From the NCBI GenBank assembly GCA_034008185.1, contig CM067109.1, positions 38,534,885-38,598,884 of the forward strand: a stretch of DNA of 64,000 nt, read 5' to 3'. How positions within the stretch are numbered: position 1 is the stretch's first letter; each line of letters opens with the position of its first letter. Made by a program: the position numbers and the translations under genes. The notes under the pieces were generated by a model, which was not told the DNA's origin, ran no database searches, and was given only the letters and a program-made list of their open reading frames with translations. The stretch comes from Gorsachius magnificus. Taxonomy: Eukaryota > Chordata > Aves > Pelecaniformes > Ardeidae. Shown here in pieces: positions 48,101-61,033 of the stretch.

Positions 48101-51100
48101 GTGATCTCAAGCTACATACCATATGTAAAAAAAAAAAATCACATTAAAAATGTGGGGCATTCAAAGAGAGTACTTACAGAATTTCTGTTTTCCGTGGCTT
48201 ACATCATGCCTTTTTTCACATTAGGCTGTCTAATTTAAACTAACTGTTAGACTGTGCTACCTCTTATATCATGTTATTTTTTATATATTTACTTAGGTAT
48301 TTTTTCTAGGAATTTACAAAAGGTATACTAAAATTACTTTTATTGTAAACTGTTGCTGATTTCCTTTTTCTACATCTCTTCTGCTTCACCCATGGTCTCT
48401 CTCTGTTTAATATTAATCTCCCATTTCACTTTTTGTTTGTCTTGTAAGTTTAGTGTAACTAATGATCTTGATAGCCTTGCTCCGGTCATGTAACTGAAAT
48501 TTGGAAATTATTCCAGAAAATTACTTTTGCAAAACAAAGTCTCTGCTAAGTTTTTTCATCACTAGAAAGAGCAAATTAGGAAGTGTGGAGTGTCTATTTA
48601 AGTTATTGTTTCAACTTTTAAATAAACCGGTTTGATATGAAACTCTATGCATCAGAAACAAGAAAATACAGTGAGCGGAGTATTTTGCATGTATTTCTGT
48701 TTAAGTGGTGTTTTACAGGCCATTATCTTTCATTGCTTAGCATATTGGACAGTTTTTTTCCTATCCCTTTAATCACATGTTGTTTATTTGTCCAAGTCAT
48801 AGACCTAGCTTTATATTGCATCGTTCTTGTTCACCATGTTTGGTTTGGTGAACAGCCTGTTTGGTTTAACTGCTGAAACAAATTCAGGTTTTCTTTTTCA
48901 TAATATGCACAGTCACTGGCGGTTAACTCTGTTCTTTCTCATCACACTCTGAACTGCACTCTGGTAGAGCTTTCATGGTTCTGAAAGCACTACGAAGTCT
49001 CTTTCACTCACCAAATGATCTCTGGACTTCTGGTTGCTATCCTGGGGGCCTACAGGTCTCTACTCTGCTCAAATCCATGGCAATGACAAAGTTAAGTTAC
49101 ATATGTCATGCTCTTGTAGCAGATGATATTCATGTACTCCTTTGCACCAGTGTAGAAATACTTTCAAAGCTACTGTCACAATTAAAGCAGAAACTATCTC
49201 ATCTTTGTTAGTAACTTGTTTATCCCACCTTTCTCACTTCTGCTATGATTGGACTGCATGAATGACAGTTGCCTCCTGCCCTCTTGAGCTTTACAGAAGG
49301 GTAGTGTTCATTTGCCAGTGAGAGACTTGGCATGGGTTTATACAGAACTGTTCAAAACTTCTCCAAAACGATGGAAGCATGTTATGCTAGAGTAAACTCC
49401 AAAACCAATACCTGTTAGAAGTAAGTAATGATATAATTGTTTAAATGCCAAGTGTAGAAAATTATGCCTCACAGCAATTTTGTTAGCTCAATACAGCTGA
49501 CTAGTGTTTTGTACTGGTCAATTTTAGTGCCTTTTGTGCCTGTTTTCAGAGAGGAATAAGGTCTGCAATTCAGTAATAAGGTGGTATTATCTGCAGAAGA
49601 CAAATGCTGTGTTGCATGTTAGAATTTAAAGAACCTGTTTTCTTGAAGTCATACAAATACTTTAATATTCCTACAAATAGATTAATACTGTGTCCAACAA
49701 TCATGCTCTGGTGTCCAGGTATACCTTGTGACTTTTCTGGCCACAGCTATGCAATATGGTTCATTCTGAATACCGTGGATTCAGAAAATTTTTTCAATGA
49801 ATCCTTAGTGCTAAACAAAGCTCACAAACCAGAGCTCAGAGAATAGATGTGAAGAGAAAATTCATCTGACTGATGAATCCAAGCTGAGAAAATTGGATGT
49901 TCCACAAAACAGAAGGAAAAAATAAAAGATCTTCCACGGAGTACTTTAATAAATTGCCTAGAAAAGGGACGGCTGGGAGGCCAGCAGAGGTGACCTAAAG
50001 AAATGTATCATCTGCCTCCCTTCTATTGATGGTCCTCGCAAGTTGATGAATGTGCTCTTGCAGTTGGAGCAGGTTAGTTCCCACAGGCAGGCACAACCCC
50101 CAAAAACCTAGTTACTGCAGACATATAACCACTCGTGTTGTTAAATAAGTGCACTGTGGTTTGTGGCAAATGCAGAATTATGAAACAGTCTCTGCAAGAA
50201 ATAAAGTATGATAAAAATAAAATAAAAATAGCAATAAAAATGGCCCTTTTAATAAAATTTATACTGTGGTAAAAACGTCCATAGTTTAGATACATAATTT
50301 ATGAGAAAATACTCAAAGTATCCATATCAAAGTTGCAGGTAAACAGCAACAATGTGGTAATATTGTCAAATGCTGCTTTTTTCTCTCTGGATCCTACATG
50401 TTTTACTTGTACTTCAGTTTTTAAAAAGACTCCAATACTCTGCTGGCATGCTGGACAATGTAATTTAAAGCTCTCTTCTTAATTATTTGGGAATTTTTGG
50501 TAACTCCTAGTAGTGTGAAAAGCAATAATGTCTTTTTTTTTTTTTTAATATCTGGCATATAAACTAATGTTAACATTTTGCTGCTTGTTACCATGCAAAT
50601 AATACAAATGACAGACAGATGAAGAAGTGGGTAAAGGAAATTAAATGATGGAAGTGATAAGTTTTGTCTGTTGTAGAACTAGGTAGCACCATCTTTCATG
50701 GTCCCTTTTTTGAGCTTACAATACATTTAAAATCAAAATCCACATAGTGTGTGTTTACACTGTAGCTGTGGGAAAGGAGAACAGTGAAAGACACTTGGAG
50801 GCTCATGAACATACCCAAACCCATACAGAACAATTTATGTCAGTTAAATAAGAGTCAGTTGTGATGATTTTCTTGCCTGTGTAATCTTTATGTGTATACT
50901 TAATTTCAGTAAATTTGTATAAGGATTATTTTAATTATTTGCTCACAAAGTAAATAGCATTCCATATAAACATTTTCATACAGACAGCCTTTGCAGTGAT
51001 CTTCTGGCACGTATTCTTTGGCAATGTTCACAGTCTGTAAGCTGAAAAGGACAGAAAATAGCCAAAGAAAATTTCTTTTAAACTAATAACTCTCAAGGTA

Positions 51101-52488
51101 CAGTAAACTGCAGGTTTACTACTACCACTACTTTGTGGTGGACCATGATTTTTATAAATGTAGATAGGTACCCTATGTAGGGTAGGAACTACTATTTGCT
51201 CTAATTATCTTCTAGTCTCATTTCCAGAAAAAAAAATGATCATAATATTATTACTTAACTTTAAATTGTTCAGAAATAGAAAGGCGAAAAAAAGTTTGCA
51301 TTGTTGAAAGCCACACTGTAGTTTTGCAAACAGCAAAAATATTTTTAATCAGTACAGTACATGTGATAGAAAAAAAGAACCTTATATTGATAGTTGATAT
51401 TTCTACTGATGTACTTTATCTACGTCTTCCCTCAAAAAATATTTAGTATTTCCACTGAAGTGAGACAACTACCAAAAAATACCTTCAAACCATTCTGACA
51501 CTAACAATATGACCTTTACTATGATCAAAATTTAAAAGAAAGTGAGCATTTTGCACATTAAACTGGTTAATAATTGAAATAATGTGAAAACATTCAATTT
51601 GCAGTTTCTTTCAGATCGATAAGCATATTGGATATATGTTACATGCCTTCTGCATATGTTCCATACACATAATATACCCAGGTGGTAAACTGTGTGCAGA
51701 TTCATCTTATTTTAATGCATGCAGGCAGACTGTATATGAGGCTGCAACAGAAGAAAATGGGACATTGCAAAATGAAGACAAATGGCAAGCAGCTGTTTCT
51801 TCTCTTTTTGTCTCTTTGTAGTGATCTTCAAACAGATCTCATTTGTTACTGGTAGATCATACTTAATTGTTCCAGGTTTTCTCATTGATTTTTTTTTTCT
51901 AAATCAAATATTGAAACCAACGAGGAATCTGGAAAAAAACAAAGACTGATTTTACAGCTGGGCAAAATGCTCTAGTTGGATAATTTCACTAACACCTGCA
52001 GACTAATGCTAGGAGACCACTTGGTGATGTGTATCTTACAGGTGATTTTGCTGCTGTCACAGCTGTGCTGAAATTTCCTTTTATTAGTATGACATTGAAG
52101 CTCTTGTAAGATCTCAAAGCATACAGATGGCACATTGAGTCAGATTTTTTTTTTCAGCAACTGAGCATGCCAAGATGCTAGTGATCTGATAAATACACAT
52201 TAAAAAATTACAGCCTAACTTTGGAAGCAGATCCTGACTTAAAAAAATTGTTTTTAATTAAAAAAATGTCAAATAATCTAAAGTTGAAAAAGATCAGACA
52301 GCAGAATAGATAAGTGTCAGAAAACAATAACATCTTACAAGGATGTACCTATGCAAGGATTAGTCTGAGCTGAGCATTAAGGAATTGCCATCAGTTTTGG
52401 CTGCTCTTGAGATATCTCTGTAAATACTACCTCCACAGTAAGATAGTCTGAACAAAATCTTGTTATGTTTCTTCATCCCTCTCCTCCT
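48101..52488. other. Unique non-coding sequence
   Basis: No gene or TE recognised. Contains an A12 run (about 48127-48138), T14 (50533-50546) and an AATAAAA-rich patch (about 50213-50265). Confidence 0.45.
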
Positions 52489-52501
52489 CCCCCCCCCCCC
52501 C
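52489..52501. repeat. C13 homopolymer
   Basis: Thirteen C following a CTCCTCCT tract. Prone to length error. Confidence 0.9.
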
Positions 52502-52539
52502 AACCCCCTGTTTATACTAGGAGTTTGTAGCATAATGTA

Positions 52540-53000
52540 GTAGTCTGTAAATTATCTCGTTTTATCAGTGCTAGGAAATTCTATTCTCATTCTGACAAAT
52601 GCCTTGGTAGCCACCTTTACTAAAAGCCTAGCACGTGGAGATTAGGATAAAGCAGGTGTGTGGTATCTGGAACCATATCAGAATCAGCAAGGAAATGAAA
52701 ACTTGCTCAGCTCCGATTATTACAGAGCCAGATAGTACTGTGGAGAAGTGGGGGGAAAGGGCTAGTGTAAGTGGTTAAAGAAATATTTCATTTATTAGAA
52801 CCAGCTTAAAGTAGCCAATGAGCATGGAAGTTTTAGCCCCGGATGATAAAGCCTGGCAAATTTCTAAACAGTTATTAAGAAACTGTTTAAAAGAAAGTAA
52901 CCATTAACAACAGCAAGAATAAAGGTCACATCAAACAAGCAATATTTTAAAGTCAGCTCTTAGCTATCACATACTTGCTTATCACAGCTGGAGAAATAAG
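52540..53000. promoter_or_regulatory. Candidate conserved non-coding element
   Basis: About 450 bp of complex, non-repetitive sequence with GATTA/TAATC-type and GATAAAG motifs and AACAGTTATTAAGAAACTGTTT (52868-52889), an imperfect inverted repeat with AAACAGT/ACTGTTT arms. No long ORF. It looks more like constrained sequence than its flanks, but no alignment was possible. Confidence 0.18.
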
Positions 53001-55227
53001 AACATATGAAAGTTTGGCAATTACAGAAACAACTAGGTCAGGCCTTACAAATGTATTAATCTGGCAGTTTTACAAAATTCACTGAATTTCAAATGACATG
53101 ATTTAAGAATTTTTTTGGGAGAGGTAGTTCTTTTCCTCCTCTTTGTATTAATTATCTTGGAGCTCAAACTCTCTGATTTAAAGGCGCAAAAAAATAATTA
53201 TTGATCCAAAATTCCAGATGACCATTTTCTGCTGGGTATTGAAATGCATGGCTTTATGTACTTCACTTGTATTTCCAAAGAACACTGTATGGAGCTCTTT
53301 TTGCAGTTGTTGCTAGATATCCTACCACAGAAGGGCACCCTCTAGCCCTGATGTATAGTTTTAGTAAAAGAAGTCTATAGTTCAAGTTTAAAAGGTTTTG
53401 ATTTTCCTCTTCATAAATATTACCCAGATTCCTTCCTTTGCTGAGCATGCTCAGAAACTGCTTCTCAACTGTTGCAGGTAATGTCAGTAAACTGTTAAGA
53501 AAACACTTGGCTATGCTTCAGTAACAGTAGCAAATGAGCAACAAAGAAAAGAGTGCATGGGCTACATTTGCAAATTACTTTCCAAAATACCACTAAAGGT
53601 CATTTGCATAACTTAATATAATAATTCCATCAGAATTCGCACTCCATGCATCACCATGACGCTTGTGCTAAATTGAATTATGCCCTTTAAAGTATTAGAG
53701 AATCTCTTTACAGAATTTATTTAGTATTTTTTTTCAGAGTTAATATTTCTGTTAAAAGAGCATGTTCTAGAACAAATATTAAAATAATATCTACATATCC
53801 ATCCCTGAAAATATCTATAATCTCCATAGCAATCAATTGAAAAATAATTTTAAAGTTTCAGATATGAAATTTCTTTTTTGCAGTAGTGAAAATAGGTCAG
53901 AAATTGAACTTAGACTGAGCAGATATGGCTATGTCCCTTTTTTTGCAATTTTTCAAGAGGTGCTGTGGAAAAAGGAAGACCTCTTTGAAAGAGCCCTGGT
54001 TTCAGGCATCTTGTTATTGGGACAGATTCATGTAGTTGTATCATATTTTATCTTTTCCCAGTTCTTTGGCTTTTTAATTTGCTTACACTCACATGATTTT
54101 AGTGTGAATAGGTTTAACAGACTTAGATAGAAGGCCATCAACAAATAAATCAACAAAAGTATGATTTTGCATAAAGTTTCAAAGAATGGAATTATTCAAG
54201 TATTTTTTTTATTTTGTCCTATCACACTCACCTGTCTGTTTCAGGCCTTTTCTCTCAGCAACTCAAAAGTTGTATCTGATTAGACAGGATCAAGGAAGGA
54301 TCTGGCATTACAGCCCTGGCTTAAGTATTGCCATTTCTCACTTGTGATTTCTGGCTGCTAGGTCCCTCCCTGGTACTGCTGTCCGTAGTGCCTTTGTAGG
54401 AGGAAGACTGGGAAACTGATGGGATGGGAGCACCCCTTTCCTTTTTCTTTCACCCTTCGCTTTCCAGGTTGTTTTTCAGCTGTGTCAACCCTAAGGCTGC
54501 CTGACCATTAGGGTCCTGCAAAGGGTTTTATGGGAGAAGACAATAAGCAGAAAAGGTAAGCGTGTTTTAAGCTAGGAGTACTACCAAACGTGGACCTTTA
54601 CCCTGAGATTTGAGACCCAGGAAGTAGCTGCAATCTGTTACTATGTTTACTGAATTTGCCACGCAGGTACTTGACTGTGTCTAGGGATGGAGAATGCAGA
54701 CCCAGGTTTTCAAATGTCCACTAAGCTTAGGTGCTGGTCTTGAGAGAACTACTGCTTCTGTTTGCAGGTGTTAAATATTCACGGCTTTGGTCTCAGCTAG
54801 AGGCAACTTCAGTCACTGAAGGCTGAAAGCAGATGGTATTGCAAGTTCAGCAGCTAAAAAGAGAGGCATGGAAAGTGAGTGAATGAATTTAAAAAAAGAG
54901 TCATGACTCACCACTTGCTATTCTTGTCAATGATGAATAAAACAGTGGCCTTGAGCTTAAGAGTTGCTTTTATATTATTTTAAAACATCAGATCCCCTTG
55001 ACAGCATATATTTCCCCCTTTCATGAAAGACTGATGTGCTGAAAACATTGACAAGTGTAACTGGTTTTCTGTTCTTTGTTTCTATTAAGCACTAAATACA
55101 TTATAAAGAAACAAATAGAAGATTGTGCCAAAGTTATTTCTTGACAATAATCTGAAAACTAAATCATACCTTGCTTGAAGTTATCTTTTCTGAGAAGGTA
55201 AACACGCTTTGTAACTGTAGCCGCATC
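53001..55227. other. Unique non-coding sequence
   Basis: No established gene. Includes an octamer-type ATTTGCAT (53602-53609), an unsupported 97-codon ORF (53837-54130) and a non-coding exon-like segment (54468-54555). Confidence 0.45.
54468..54555 (+). other. Possible 88-bp non-coding or 5'-UTR exon
   Basis: The segment is preceded by a long uninterrupted pyrimidine-rich tract ending CTTTCCAG (54437-54467), a strong acceptor, and followed by AAAAG/GTAAGC, a strong donor. All three forward frames contain stops, so it cannot be an internal coding exon. A late ATG (ATGGGAGAAGACAATAAGCA, 54530-54549) stays open to the donor, so it could be a first-coding or UTR exon, or part of a lncRNA. Not supported by anything except splice-site shape. 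Confidence 0.15.
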
Positions 55228-55813
55228 ATACCTGTTGTGGTTTAACCCGGCTGGCAACTAAGCACCACGCAGCCGCTCACTCACTCCCCCAATCCCTCAG
55301 TGGGATGGGGGAGAGAATCGGGGAGAAAATAAAAGTTTAGAGCCGAGGGCTGAGATAGAGACAGTTTAATAAGAGAAAATAATAATAGTATAATGAGAAT
55401 GATAACAGAATATACAGAATATACAAAACGAATGATGCACAATGCAATTGCTCACCACCCGACGACCAATGCCCAGCCCATCCTGAGCCGCGAGCAGTCC
55501 CTGAGCTGCGATCACTCTGCCCGTAACTGACCGACCAACTAACCTCCCCCCGAGCATGATGTTCTATGGTATGGAATAGCTTTTTGGACAGTTTGGGTTA
55601 GCTGTCCTAGCTGTGCTGTACTCCCAGCTTGTTATGCACCTGGCCGAGCAGGAGAGGCTCAAAAAGTCCTTGAGCAGTCTGAGCACTACTTGGCAACAAC
55701 TAAAAACATCAGTGTGTTATCAACATTATTCTGGTACTAAATCCAAAACACAGCACTATGCTAGCTACTATGAAGAAAATTAACTCTATCCCAGCCGAAA
55801 CCAGGACAATACC
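55228..55813 (-). mobile_element. Solo LTR, avian ERVL-like family B (copy 2), with 5-bp target duplication
   Basis: A 576-bp LTR at 55233-55808 has the same TGTTGTGG start and CAGGACA end as copy 1, flanked by an exact ATACC duplication (55228-55232 and 55809-55813). It retains more CpG near its start than copy 1 (CACGCAGCCG against CATACAGCCA). The position of the TATA-like element of copy 1 reads differently here (GTTCTATGG), so its promoter looks weaker. ATTAAA on the minus strand lies at plus 55365-55370. No viral genes. Confidence 0.94.
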
Positions 55814-56683
55814 CCACAGAAATCGATTTCAGTTGCTTATGTTCACGATCCCATTGCAATATTAGAATTACACTACAAAGTGTGCTTGGAAGACCACACA
55901 ACTAATAGCTTTTATGACAAGTTATGAGTATCTGATTCTTCAAAGTGAAAATTAAAAATACTTTTTAATACAGTGCTGAGACACACAACTATAAAAATGC
56001 TTTCCTGTTCTCATATATGTGACCTCAACCTAATATCTAGTCATTCTTGCTGTGTCTTTGTATTTTTCCAAGATTACTGACAAGGCTCTGAATAGGTGAA
56101 ATTTACTGAGAGAAAAAAGCTTTTCCTTTTTTGTTTCCTAATCTAATTCTCAGGAAGCCTATTAAAGAAAACATTAAATGATGTCTCAGTTTTCTTACAG
56201 GATTACTACAGATAAAAATAAAATATCAAGATGCAGGCTTTTAGGTACTAATTCCATGGAGAGCTCTTCACTGGCATTTAATTCTACATTGAGGCATTTG
56301 GGATGTTGTGATACTGCTAAGTATGAACAGCTAACTCTACGATATAGTTAGTTAAGAAGCATATTGATCTGTTTTTGAATTCCCAGAAGATGGCTATTAG
56401 ATAGATTTTGAGACTGCCAGTCAATGCTTCTTTTTGCTTTTTTTTCCCCTCCAATATCGAGCAGTATGGCAGAGTGAGATGATGCTTTGACATCTCAGCG
56501 TTTACTGTGTTCCTGCGTATGTAGTGATTGTGGTCAGGAATTGGAAAGATGATAGAGTATGGTGCAAGGTGGGATATTAGGTAAGAAGGATCTAACATCT
56601 CTTCTCTCAGCTGACTGAAGATACAAAGGCCTTGGATAAGCTGAACTGTAATTTAAATTGATTTGTTCTGGTTTTGATGTTTG

Positions 56684-56714
56684 GTTTGTTTTGTGTTTTG
56701 TTTTGTTTTGTTTT
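56684..56714. repeat. (TTTTG)n patch
   Basis: Three uninterrupted GTTTT units plus imperfect neighbours. Confidence 0.85.
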
Positions 56715-57724
56715 AAATAAAGCAAGACCTGAGGAAAAGAGCATACAGTCATCTGTGTTTAGGATTTAGAATTTTTCATTCCTGGTTGTTGGTTTTGCAT
56801 GCTGGCCTAGAAAAATCATTTATGCAAACCCTTAGATAATTATTTTCAGTATTAAAAAAGAGTGCACACATACAAAATCATAGCTATTTACCTTGAAATT
56901 GATTTCTTCAATAAATGTCATAAAATACATGCAAATTTTGCACCTTTATATAAATTTGATCTCTTTTTTGTAAATCCTTGCAGGAATTAATATGACATCT
57001 CCTAACCCTAGAATTTAGATTTAAAATTGTGATCTACTAGGTAGGCCAGAAACCCCACTGAATTTGACAGACAAGGTTCTTATTGTCATTTACTTCTTAT
57101 TATGTTAACCAATTCCTGTCCTGAAGAACATATATTCAAACATATAATAATAATTTTAAAAAAAATTGATTTCTTGTCATTCCCTTCAGCAGAAGTCTTA
57201 CATGAGTGAAAGCACAGAGTAAATCAAAGAGCACAAATTTCAAACCCACAGATTTCTTTCCTAGTGACTAAATGGGAAACCATACAAACAACCAAACTGG
57301 GCCAAAACAAAGATTTGTTTATCCCAGGCACCTGTCTACGACAGTGGCCACAAGGAGATGCCATAAAAGCAGGCAAGTAAGTGTATTCAATGTGCTCCAG
57401 ACCTCCACTATTTTAATCTCAGAAGCTGAATGCAGGTTCTGTGCATTTAATAATCAAATGCAGGTTACCTTTCCTAGAGTTCATCCAGTTTCTCTTCAAC
57501 TTCAACATTCATAATATTTTTTAACTTTGAATTACATGTCTCATGTGTGAAGCACCATTGTTTTTTTCCTTGTTTTGAACCTGATTGCCAGTTGACATGT
57601 CTCAGTGCTCATAGTTGTGTTGACTGTCACTATGACCTAGGGAGTTAAGTGGTATATGCATAAACCTTTTTTTTCTCAGCTAAATTAAAACCAGTTCCAA
57701 CCTTTAAGTGTTTTTCATTCTGCC

Positions 57725-57743
57725 TTTTTTTTTTTTTTTTTTT
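57725..57743. repeat. T19 homopolymer
   Basis: Nineteen T. Could be the poly(A) of an old minus-strand retroposed sequence, but no parent sequence is recognisable to its left. Confidence 0.85.
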
Positions 57744-58453
57744 GACAAGGTAAAATTTTTTTAGCACAGCGAAGCAAGCTGTGAAGGAATCTTATCACTC
57801 ACAGCTGTTTTTCTGAGGAAATCAAGTCTCAAGTTTATATAATTGGAAATAAATACAACACAGGAAGTAGCATTTCCTCTGACTTAAAATATCCTTCCAC
57901 TATAGCTATGTATTAGAAACATTGAAAATTTGTTTTATGATTTCAGGAGAAGCATTTTAAATTTATATAATCAACTCTTCATCTCTGATAGTGGATTTGT
58001 GATTTTATCAGCCTATGTACTTCCCTTTATCATGATTCTTCCAGTCTCATTACCTTCCTTTTTCAAAAGTTTGTGAAGGTAATCTTTCTTGAGTATTGCC
58101 AGCTGAATATTACCCTCTGAGATCCTCATAAGCTTGGGCTAACAGATAAATGAAGATCTCAGCAGTTTGCTTTATAGTCTTATGAATGCACAATGCTTTT
58201 TTGCATTTCAAAATGCTGGAGAAATCCACAATGCTAGAAAAATCCACAGACATTTCTAATTTCCCCTAATCTAAAAGGCGCTCAATAACTTAAATATGTG
58301 AAGGCATGGACATCTCAGCTATTACACTGGCAGTTGCTGTGGCACCTCAGTCTAATACAAACGCTGAATTGAGCCAGATTTTAGTTTAATTCAGTAAAAG
58401 AGATTATTCTTTTTCTATGCCTTTGTATTTCTGGTATCTTCTCATAATACATT

Positions 58454-58498
58454 TATTCCAGCCCTTGCCATTCTGTGATTCTGTGTGATTCTCTGATT
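58454..58498 (+). mobile_element. Possible CR1 3'-tail relic
   Basis: ATTCTGTGATTCTGTG (58470-58485) followed by a degenerate unit matches the CR1 8-bp tail variant; CAGCCCTTGCC before it resembles the end of a CR1 3' UTR. Only the last 45 bp or so survive. Confidence 0.5.
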
Positions 58499-60301
58499 AT
58501 CATAATATGCAGACACTATCTAGTTAATGTACTATACAGACAATGGAGGTCTTCAGTGAAATTCAATGAAATATCTTTTTTTTTTTCCCCCAGGGTTTAA
58601 TATTATGCAGAACATACACAGTACATATATAATGCAAGACTGAAAACTGATGATTTTTACTTCCTGAAAGGGACTCGTGACAATAGTCTTGGTATAGCTT
58701 GTTAGAAAGTCCTGTCTCCCACACAACAGGTCTTTCATCTTGCGGTACGAAGTGTAATTGAAATGGGCGCAGTACACTGAAATAATGAACTTAATCCTGG
58801 GACATTAGGTAGTCTTGGTATTAGCTTACTCACTTGAGCAAAAAATGGTACTTCATTTTTCTTGACTGGTCCTTAAAAAATGTTGGCAAAAGTTCAGTTT
58901 TCCTGTGGGAGATTTCAAATAGTTGGAAACTACATTTGACCATTAAAAACATACACCAAAAGTTCTTGTTTATGTGACCCTTGACAATACAGTCATTGTT
59001 TTCCTCCTCTACTATATTGAGAGAGCTAATTAGGTGGAGATTATACTGCTTGGGTTATAGATTTCTTACATCTTTCTCATTCTGTTGGAATGATCATACA
59101 TAGGTTGGAATGATGATCTGTATTTCACACCATACATGGGATGTTGGAAATATGAGGGGACCCTGAAAGTTCTTTGCAAAGAACTTAGTGATTTTAGATT
59201 TTACAGCTTCTTGTTTTTCTCATTCTACAACCTGTGCTGCTTTATGTTTACATGATAGTGTATTTTGTGGTAACAGTATAAATACAGTGACACTTGCAAT
59301 TTTTTATTATTTTAGATAGTAAATTATGTTGTTTTTTTTAAAAAAAAATATTTGGTGGCATTAGAACTTTTACTCTTTCAACTCCAGGAAATGTTTTACC
59401 ACCAAATACACACTAAGAGTGTGCCATTTCCACTTGTGTTGAAAATCATGCTCTACATGCCTCATTTTGCTCAGTAGAATAGATAACTTGAAAAATGAAA
59501 TCTTAAAATATTCAGTATGTTTCAGACCTGTCTAGGGAAAAACTTTCACGAGTGACAGACAACCACAATTGTTGCATTGGCCATAAATTTTGCACCACTT
59601 CTTTTCAGCAGAACACCTGAACTGGCTTTTCCCAAGAGATATTAAAGACAATTGGGGAAGTGGCCAAAAGAACAGCTTGTGGTCTTGCATTCACACCATG
59701 CATTCGCAGCTGAGCAATGCACAATGTTTTGATGTGTTTTTGTCTGTCTGTGACAGCTCTTTTGGGATTGGAAGGCTGATGATATATAAATTCAATGATT
59801 ATCTGATGTACATGTGATGTTCCCTTAGGAGTATCCCACTGTGCGTAACGATTTTCAGTGTTACTTATTTGTTTTCAGGAAGTTTTCAGACAGCATCTCA
59901 AACTGTTTTCTGTGTAACAGCATGATATAGACTGTAAATACATTATAACAGATATGATTAATCGTAAATAGAAATACTCAAGGAAGTTCTGTATTTTATG
60001 CTTTCTTTAGGTTAGAAATTATATGTTCCGTTTGCACTTCTGCAGGACTGAATGAATTTAAAAATAAAATAAGGATGGCTGTGGAGGCCTTTCATTTGCA
60101 GAGCAAAAGGGATGCACCTAAACACTCACTGACAAGCTTGTTTGTTATTAACTTTTCTAAATAACTGTTTCCATGGCCTTGCAGTGGTGTGAGTCTAGAC
60201 ATGATCCGTTCAATTATTTGCATGTAAACCTCTTCTTTATAGACACAGAAATCAAGCCACAAATAATCAACTCTTTCCAAGTAATAGAAAAGGCATATGG
60301 G
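58499..60301. other. Unique non-coding sequence
   Basis: No gene. Contains the exact 20-bp palindrome at 59167-59186 and a T8/A9 junction near 59332-59349. Confidence 0.45.
59167..59186. repeat. Perfect 20-bp palindrome
   Basis: AAGTTCTTTGCAAAGAACTT is its own reverse complement with no spacer. The centre TTTGCAAA is C/EBP- or POU-like, but no function can be assigned from the sequence alone. Confidence 0.9.
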
Positions 60302-61033
60302 ATCATAGAATCATTTGGTTGGAAAAGATCTTTAAGATCACTGAGTCCAACAGTATCTGTCCAGTACTAAACCATGTCTCTAAGCACCTCATCTACCGTC
60401 TTTTAAATACCTCCAGGGATGGTGACTCAACCACTTCCCTGGGTAGCTCATTCCAGTGCCAGATAACACTTTCAGTGAAGAAATTTTTCCTCACATCCAA
60501 CCTAAACCTCCCCTGACACAACTTGAGGCCATTTCCTCTTGTCCTATTGCCCATTACCTGGGAGAAGAGACTGACACCCACCTCACTACAGCCTCGTTTC
60601 AGGCAGTTGTAGAGGATGATAAGGTCTCGCCTCAGCCTCCTCTTCTCCAGGCTAAACAATCCTGTTCCCTCAGCCATTCCTCATAAGACTTGTGCTCCAG
60701 ACCCCTCACCAGCTTTGTTGCCCTTCTTTGGACATGCTCCAGTGCCTCAATGTCCTTCTTGTAGTGAGGGGCCGAAAACTGAACACAGTATTCGAGGTGT
60801 GGCCTCATCAATGCGAGTACAGGGGGATGGATGATCATTTCCCTACTCCTGCTGGCCACACCATTCCTGATACAAGCCAGGATGTCATTGGCATTCTTGG
60901 CCACCTCGGCACACTGCTGGCTCATACTCTGTCAACTGTCAACCAGGACCCCCAGGTCCCTCTCTGACAAGCAGCTTTCCAGCCACTCTTCCCCAAGCCT
61001 GTAGCATTGCATAGGGTTCTGGTGATCCCAAAG
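60302..61033 (-). mobile_element. CR1 LINE 3' fragment (minus strand)
   Basis: The left end is the reverse complement of a CR1 tail (ATCATAGAATCATTTGG), with TTGGAAAAGATC just inside. Read on the minus strand, the region encodes the last third of the [23 protein letters not shown], then [23 protein letters not shown] and, after a frameshift, [19 protein letters not shown] and [14 protein letters not shown]. Homology extends to about 61033 (near GCATTGCATAGGG and beyond). It lacks the catalytic core and carries at least one frameshift; a short duplication-like CTGTCAACTGTCAACC occurs at 60929-60944. Confidence 0.93.

Larger units (their letters stand above)
55814..58453. other. Unique non-coding sequence
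   Basis: No gene or TE recognised. Contains a TTTTG-rich patch (56684-56714) and a T19 run (57725-57743). Confidence 0.45.

Noticed and set aside
15710..55808. The two family B LTRs as ends of one large provirus
   Set aside because: Each copy has its own, different 5-bp flanking duplication. The 39 kb between them contains unrelated elements and no gag, pol or env sequence, so they are separate solo LTRs.
56317..56752. Minus-strand ORFs of 72-93 codons
   Set aside because: Composition is Lys/Asn/Ser-rich from the TTTTG patch and flanking AT-rich DNA; no support beyond being open.
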